From an uncultured Lachnospiraceae bacterium (GTDB lineage Bacteria > Bacillota > Clostridia > Lachnospirales > Lachnospiraceae): a stretch of DNA of 7,879 nt. Made by a program: the position numbers and the translations under genes. The notes beneath the pieces were generated by a model that saw nothing but the letters and a program-made list of their open reading frames with translations, did not search any database and was not told the origin of the DNA. Numbering within the stretch: position 1 is the stretch's first letter; every line of letters begins with the position of its first letter. The stretch lies in contig CAJUOO010000096.1 of assembly GCA_910588535.1 (NCBI GenBank), forward strand, positions 1 to 7,879, read 5' to 3'. Below are positions 5,824 to 7,879 of the stretch, piece after piece.

Positions 5824-6870
5824 TTACTCCCTGAGAATCTGAAGCGGATCGACATATTCCCCATTGTACTGTATTCTGAAATCCAGATGTGGTCCCGTGC
5901 TTCTGCCTGTCGAGCCCACCTTAGCTATAATATCCCCCGCCTCCACAATATTCCCTGCCTCCACAGATAAACTGGAACAATGACTATAACGGGAAATGTA
6001 ACCATTGCCGTGATCAATCACAACCGTATACCCATAACCGCTCTCCCACTCGGACACGATAACCTCTCCCTGCCCTGCGGCATAGATTGGTGCTCCCCAT
6101 GAACATCCCACATCAATTCCCCAATGGTTCTCCGTAGAGCTTCCCCCAAAAGGATTGCTTCTGCTGCCAAATTCTGAGGTAATATTTCTTGAATCCACAG
6201 GCCATCTTGCCGGAATCTTCATAAGAGAATCCATCCGATCACTGATTTCTAAAAGTCCTGCCTTCTGATTAGCAATCTGCTCTGTTATGTACCCTAACTT
6301 TTCTGAGATTTCTTCCAGAGATTCCTCCCGCGCTATGGAGCGGGCACTTAAGGGCTCCTCCACTCTGCTGACCTCCCTCGGTCCACCCATACTCTCAATC
6401 TCCTTAAATCCCAACTGAACCCTCAATTCATTCTGCATAAGCAGAATCTCCTCCAACTGGTTCATCGTATCCTCTGTAATTAAAGACAGCTCCGCAATTC
6501 TTTCTTTTTGCATAGTATTCTCCGCCATAAGCTCCTCAAGCTGAGAATACGCTTCTGCCAGCAGTCTTTCCGTCTCATTATACTTCTTCTGAGCCTCTCC
6601 CAACTGATCAAGTTTTTCTTTCTGTTCTTCATTGCTGCTGACAAGTACCTTATTCTGCACATTCACCTGATGATAACGACTGCCGTAATATCCAAACACT
6701 GCTATCGCAATCACCATCCCCGCAATAACAGCCGTTCCTATCGTTAGCACACCAATGCGCAGGCGAAACTGAATCGGACGCTCTGAATTATCTGGCACAA
6801 TAACAACCGTATATGGTCTGGTAATATAATGTTTTAGCCAGTCTCTTACAGTATGCTTCTTTTTCAGCAT
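5824..6870 (-). CDS. Membrane-anchored M23 (LytM-type) peptidase with coiled coil, HxD variant
   Basis: This is likely an envelope enzyme or regulator acting on peptidoglycan cross-links, anchored in the membrane and facing outward. The 348 residues comprise a basic cytoplasmic tail (1-36), one membrane segment (~37-61), long coiled-coil regions (~78-158 and ~183-216) and a C-terminal M23 domain (~223-346). Conserved elements are EFGSRSNPFGG, His249 and Asp253 in HWGIDVG, and His297 in YSHCSS. The final motif, normally HLHFE, reads His328-Leu-Asp330-Phe-Arg, so the third zinc-ligand histidine is an aspartate. I recall HLDFR-type motifs in other M23 proteins, so loss of activity is not certain. 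The ATG has AGGAAG upstream. It heads a probable two-gene unit with the bactofilin, under the promoter at 6968-6996 and the repeat boxes beyond it. Confidence 0.92.
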   Translation of the reverse strand: MLKKKHTVRDWLKHYITRPYTVVIVPDNSERPIQFRLRIGVLTIGTAVIAGMVIAIAVFGYYGSRYHQVNVQNKVLVSSNEEQKEKLDQLGEAQKKYNETERLLAEAYSQLEELMAENTMQKERIAELSLITEDTMNQLEEILLMQNELRVQLGFKEIESMGGPREVSRVEEPLSARSIAREESLEEISEKLGYITEQIANQKAGLLEISDRMDSLMKIPARWPVDSRNITSEFGSRSNPFGGSSTENHWGIDVGCSWGAPIYAAGQGEVIVSEWESGYGYTVVIDHGNGYISRYSHCSSLSVEAGNIVEAGDIIAKVGSTGRSTGPHLDFRIQYNGEYVDPLQILRE

Positions 6871-6903
6871 AATAAATCTTCCTTTCCCACTCTCTTTCTC
6901 ATA

Positions 6904-6943
6904 CTCTGTGCTGGCTTATCTTATCTCTAACACCAACACAGAG
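6904..6943 (-). promoter_or_regulatory. Leader hairpin in the 5' UTR of the M23 gene
   Basis: In the ~90-nt leader, CTCTGTGTTGG pairs with CCAGCACAGAG (11 bp, one G-U) around an 18-nt loop. No T-run follows, so it is not a terminator. It ends about 33 nt before the start codon. It could stabilise the messenger or bind a regulator; I do not recognise a known element. Confidence 0.55.
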
Positions 6944-6967
6944 ATATAACACACTTCCACCTACCAC

Positions 6968-6996
6968 ATTATACAGGATTTTTAGAAAAATGTCTA
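6968..6996 (-). promoter_or_regulatory. Strong sigma-A-type promoter for the M23-bactofilin unit
   Basis: The -35 TAGACA (6991-6996, five of six consensus bases) and -10 TATAAT (6968-6973, perfect) are separated by 17 nt. It lies about 100 nt upstream of the M23 start codon, giving a leader of roughly 90 nt. Confidence 0.8.
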
Positions 6997-7002
6997 TATT
7001 AT

Positions 7003-7029
7003 TGTAATATATTGTAATAATTATGTAAC
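7003..7029 (-). promoter_or_regulatory. Direct-repeat array resembling WalR/PhoP-type boxes
   Basis: On the plus strand TGTAAT (7003-7008), TGTAAT (7013-7018) and TGTAAC (7024-7029) are repeated with 4- and 5-nt gaps. The last two fit the Bacillus WalR pattern TGTWAH-N5-TGTWAH exactly; read on the other strand they are TTACA repeats similar to PhoP boxes. They sit just upstream of the -35 box, a normal place for an activator of this family. The region is AT-rich, so chance similarity is possible. Confidence 0.45.
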
Positions 7030-7140
7030 AATGCCATTATTTACCACATTTTATTACTTTTTAAGAAAAGTATATACTATCCGAAACTGGCTGATATATT
7101 TTATATAGGAATTTGATTGTTCTGACTGAAGGATAGTGAG

Positions 7141-7692
7141 CTAACGTTCTGATTGTAACAATGCATAATAACAAGCATCACTTATTCCTTGATTATTCCA
7201 GTCATAACCTCGCAACGTTCCTTCGTATTTCATTCCACATTTTTTCATTACATTGCCTGAATTAGGATTTCTTGGATCATGTCTTGCTTCAATTCGCTTT
7301 ACATCAACTTTATCAAACAGAAAATCCATAACCGTCTTCAGTGCTTCTGATGTAATCCCTTTATGCCACCAAGCTCTTCCAATACAGTAGCCAATATGTG
7401 CTATTGACATTTTTTCTCTTATATCCACTACAGCAATATCACCAACTGGCTCCTCTCCATTTTCTTTTAATACAATAGCCCAATGATAATAATTTTCATT
7501 GGAATATCGCTCTACCCAATCGTTAATGATACTTTGGCTTACCGCTTGATTTTGGTGGGCTGGCCATGTTAAAAATTTGGTGACTTCTTGATCAGATGCC
7601 CAATTTTTATACATTGCCGCAGCGTCTTCGTTCAAATATCTTCTTAAAATCAGACGCTCTGTTTCCAGTTGCTGTGTTCCACAATGTTTCAT
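7141..7692 (-). CDS. GNAT-family N-acetyltransferase (RimJ/RimL type)
   Basis: This protein likely transfers an acetyl group from acetyl-CoA to an amine, either an amino acid, a peptide N-terminus or a small molecule; the substrate cannot be told from sequence. The 183-residue form begins MKHCGTQQLETERLILRRY, the usual opening of this subfamily. Features include the acetyl-CoA-binding region GYCIGRAWWHKGITSEAL (residues ~101-118) and the late NPNSGNVMKKCGM (143-155), typical of RimJ/RimL-type enzymes. The frame is open 24 codons further upstream to 7764, but that part (MMIIVAVFFCYYNN) crosses the hairpin and T-run and is unlike the family; AAGGA lies 11 nt before the ATG at 7692. A sample (7141-7200) is 19/60 G+C, lower than a hisF sample (781-840, 31/60). 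It is the first gene after the rRNA, and no clear terminator follows it. Confidence 0.9.
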   Translation of the reverse strand: MKHCGTQQLETERLILRRYLNEDAAAMYKNWASDQEVTKFLTWPAHQNQAVSQSIINDWVERYSNENYYHWAIVLKENGEEPVGDIAVVDIREKMSIAHIGYCIGRAWWHKGITSEALKTVMDFLFDKVDVKRIEARHDPRNPNSGNVMKKCGMKYEGTLRGYDWNNQGISDACYYALLQSER

Positions 7693-7725
7693 ACGTTTGT
7701 CCATCCTTTCATTCTCTTTTTTGTT

Positions 7726-7754
7726 ATTATAATAGCAAAAAAAGACGGCAACAA
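7726..7754 (-). promoter_or_regulatory. Likely promoter of the acetyltransferase gene
   Basis: A perfect -10 TATAAT (7726-7731) lies 17 nt from a weak -35 TTGTTG (7749-7754). It overlaps the hairpin and T-run just upstream. A start here gives a leader of about 25-30 nt, consistent with the ATG at 7692 and not with one at 7764. Confidence 0.55.
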
Positions 7755-7771
7755 TTATCATCAATAATTGT
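7737..7771 (-). terminator. Possible terminator of the rRNA transcript
   Basis: ACAATTAT pairs perfectly with ATAATTGT around a 5-nt loop (8 bp). After TGCCGTC comes a run of seven T. The stem is AT-only in its core apart from the C-G pair near its base, and the T-run is displaced by 7 nt, so this is a weaker candidate than the cheV terminator. Confidence 0.4.
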
Positions 7772-7790
7772 CTCCATCCTTCTTAATAAA

Positions 7791-7819
7791 CATATACCTT
7801 CAAAACTGTATACTGTCAA
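7791..7819 (-). promoter_or_regulatory. Promoter-like boxes just downstream of the 23S rRNA
   Basis: A perfect TTGACA (7814-7819) is followed after exactly 17 nt by TATATG (7791-7796). It lies about 35 nt after the 23S end. The enclosed CAGTTTTGAAGG resembles rRNA spacer sequence that I associate with Clostridia rrn operons, so this may be spacer sequence and not an active promoter. Confidence 0.4.
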
Positions 7820-7852
7820 TCCACTTCCTTCATCCTTCTCTTCTCTTCCTTC

Positions 7853-7879
7853 TTGGTCAAGCCCTCGATCGATTAGTAA
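7853..7879 (-). rRNA. rrl: 3' end of 23S ribosomal RNA gene (partial)
   Basis: The minus strand begins at the window edge with TTACTAATCGATCGAGGGCT followed by TGACC, the conserved closing sequence of Firmicute 23S rRNA. The rest of the gene lies beyond the right edge. The exact mature 3' end is uncertain by a few bases. No 5S rRNA-like sequence follows before the acetyltransferase gene. Confidence 0.88.

Noticed and set aside
7060..7080. AT-rich hairpin TACTTTT-CTTA-AAAAGTA as a terminator after the acetyltransferase
   Set aside because: The stem has a single G-C pair and no T-run follows on the minus strand, so termination is unlikely.
7693..7764. Upstream extension of the acetyltransferase (hydrophobic MMIIVAVFFCYY start)
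   Set aside because: It runs across a hairpin, a T-run and the likely promoter; the family N-terminus begins at the ATG at 7692.
7764..7793. Ten-codon leader peptide (MFIKKDGDNY) ending at the hairpin before the acetyltransferase
   Set aside because: Its ATG lies inside the possible -10 box, its ribosome site is poor, and no alternative hairpin supporting attenuation is visible.

Overview
The window looks like a chromosomal segment of a Clostridia-type Firmicute, most plausibly a motile member of the Lachnospiraceae. This is inferred from strong AGGAGG-type ribosome binding sites, sigma-A-like promoters, a CheV protein, a 23S rRNA 3' end of Firmicute type, and the style of the proteins. No species can be named from the sequence alone. 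Every gene I can support is on the minus strand, so transcription runs from the right edge to the left edge. There is no insertion sequence, CRISPR array, integrase or tRNA.

Layout in transcription order (right to left): the last ~27 nt of a 23S rRNA gene (no 5S gene follows it inside the window); a spacer with promoter-like boxes and a hairpin; a RimJ/RimL-type GNAT acetyltransferase that reads more AT-rich than several neighbours; a 270-bp regulatory gap; a membrane-anchored M23 (LytM-type) peptidase followed by a bactofilin; a cheV chemotaxis coupling protein with its own promoter and a strong terminator; a divergent sirtuin-like protein; then a tight four-gene group of a Lys/Glu-rich single-pass membrane protein, hisH, hisF and ung (cut by the left edge). 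The last group has a good promoter embedded in the end of the sirtuin-like gene, with intergenic gaps of only 14, 29 and 13 nt.

How the genes work together: HisH and HisF form imidazole glycerol phosphate synthase (histidine and purine-intermediate metabolism), and Ung repairs uracil in DNA. The M23 peptidase and bactofilin form a recognised partnership in bacterial cell-shape control: a cytoskeletal scaffold plus an envelope enzyme. Directly upstream of the M23 promoter lie direct repeats that fit the WalR/PhoP-type box spacing, which would make sense for a wall-remodelling operon. CheV links chemoreceptors to CheA.

Points most worth a second look: the sirtuin-like protein has Cys where the catalytic His should be and lacks one zinc cysteine; the M23 enzyme has HxD in place of the usual HxH zinc/catalytic motif; the repeat array and leader hairpin lie upstream of the M23 gene; and an unrecognised charged membrane protein is translationally close to hisH. 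I do not see a clearly new multi-gene system.
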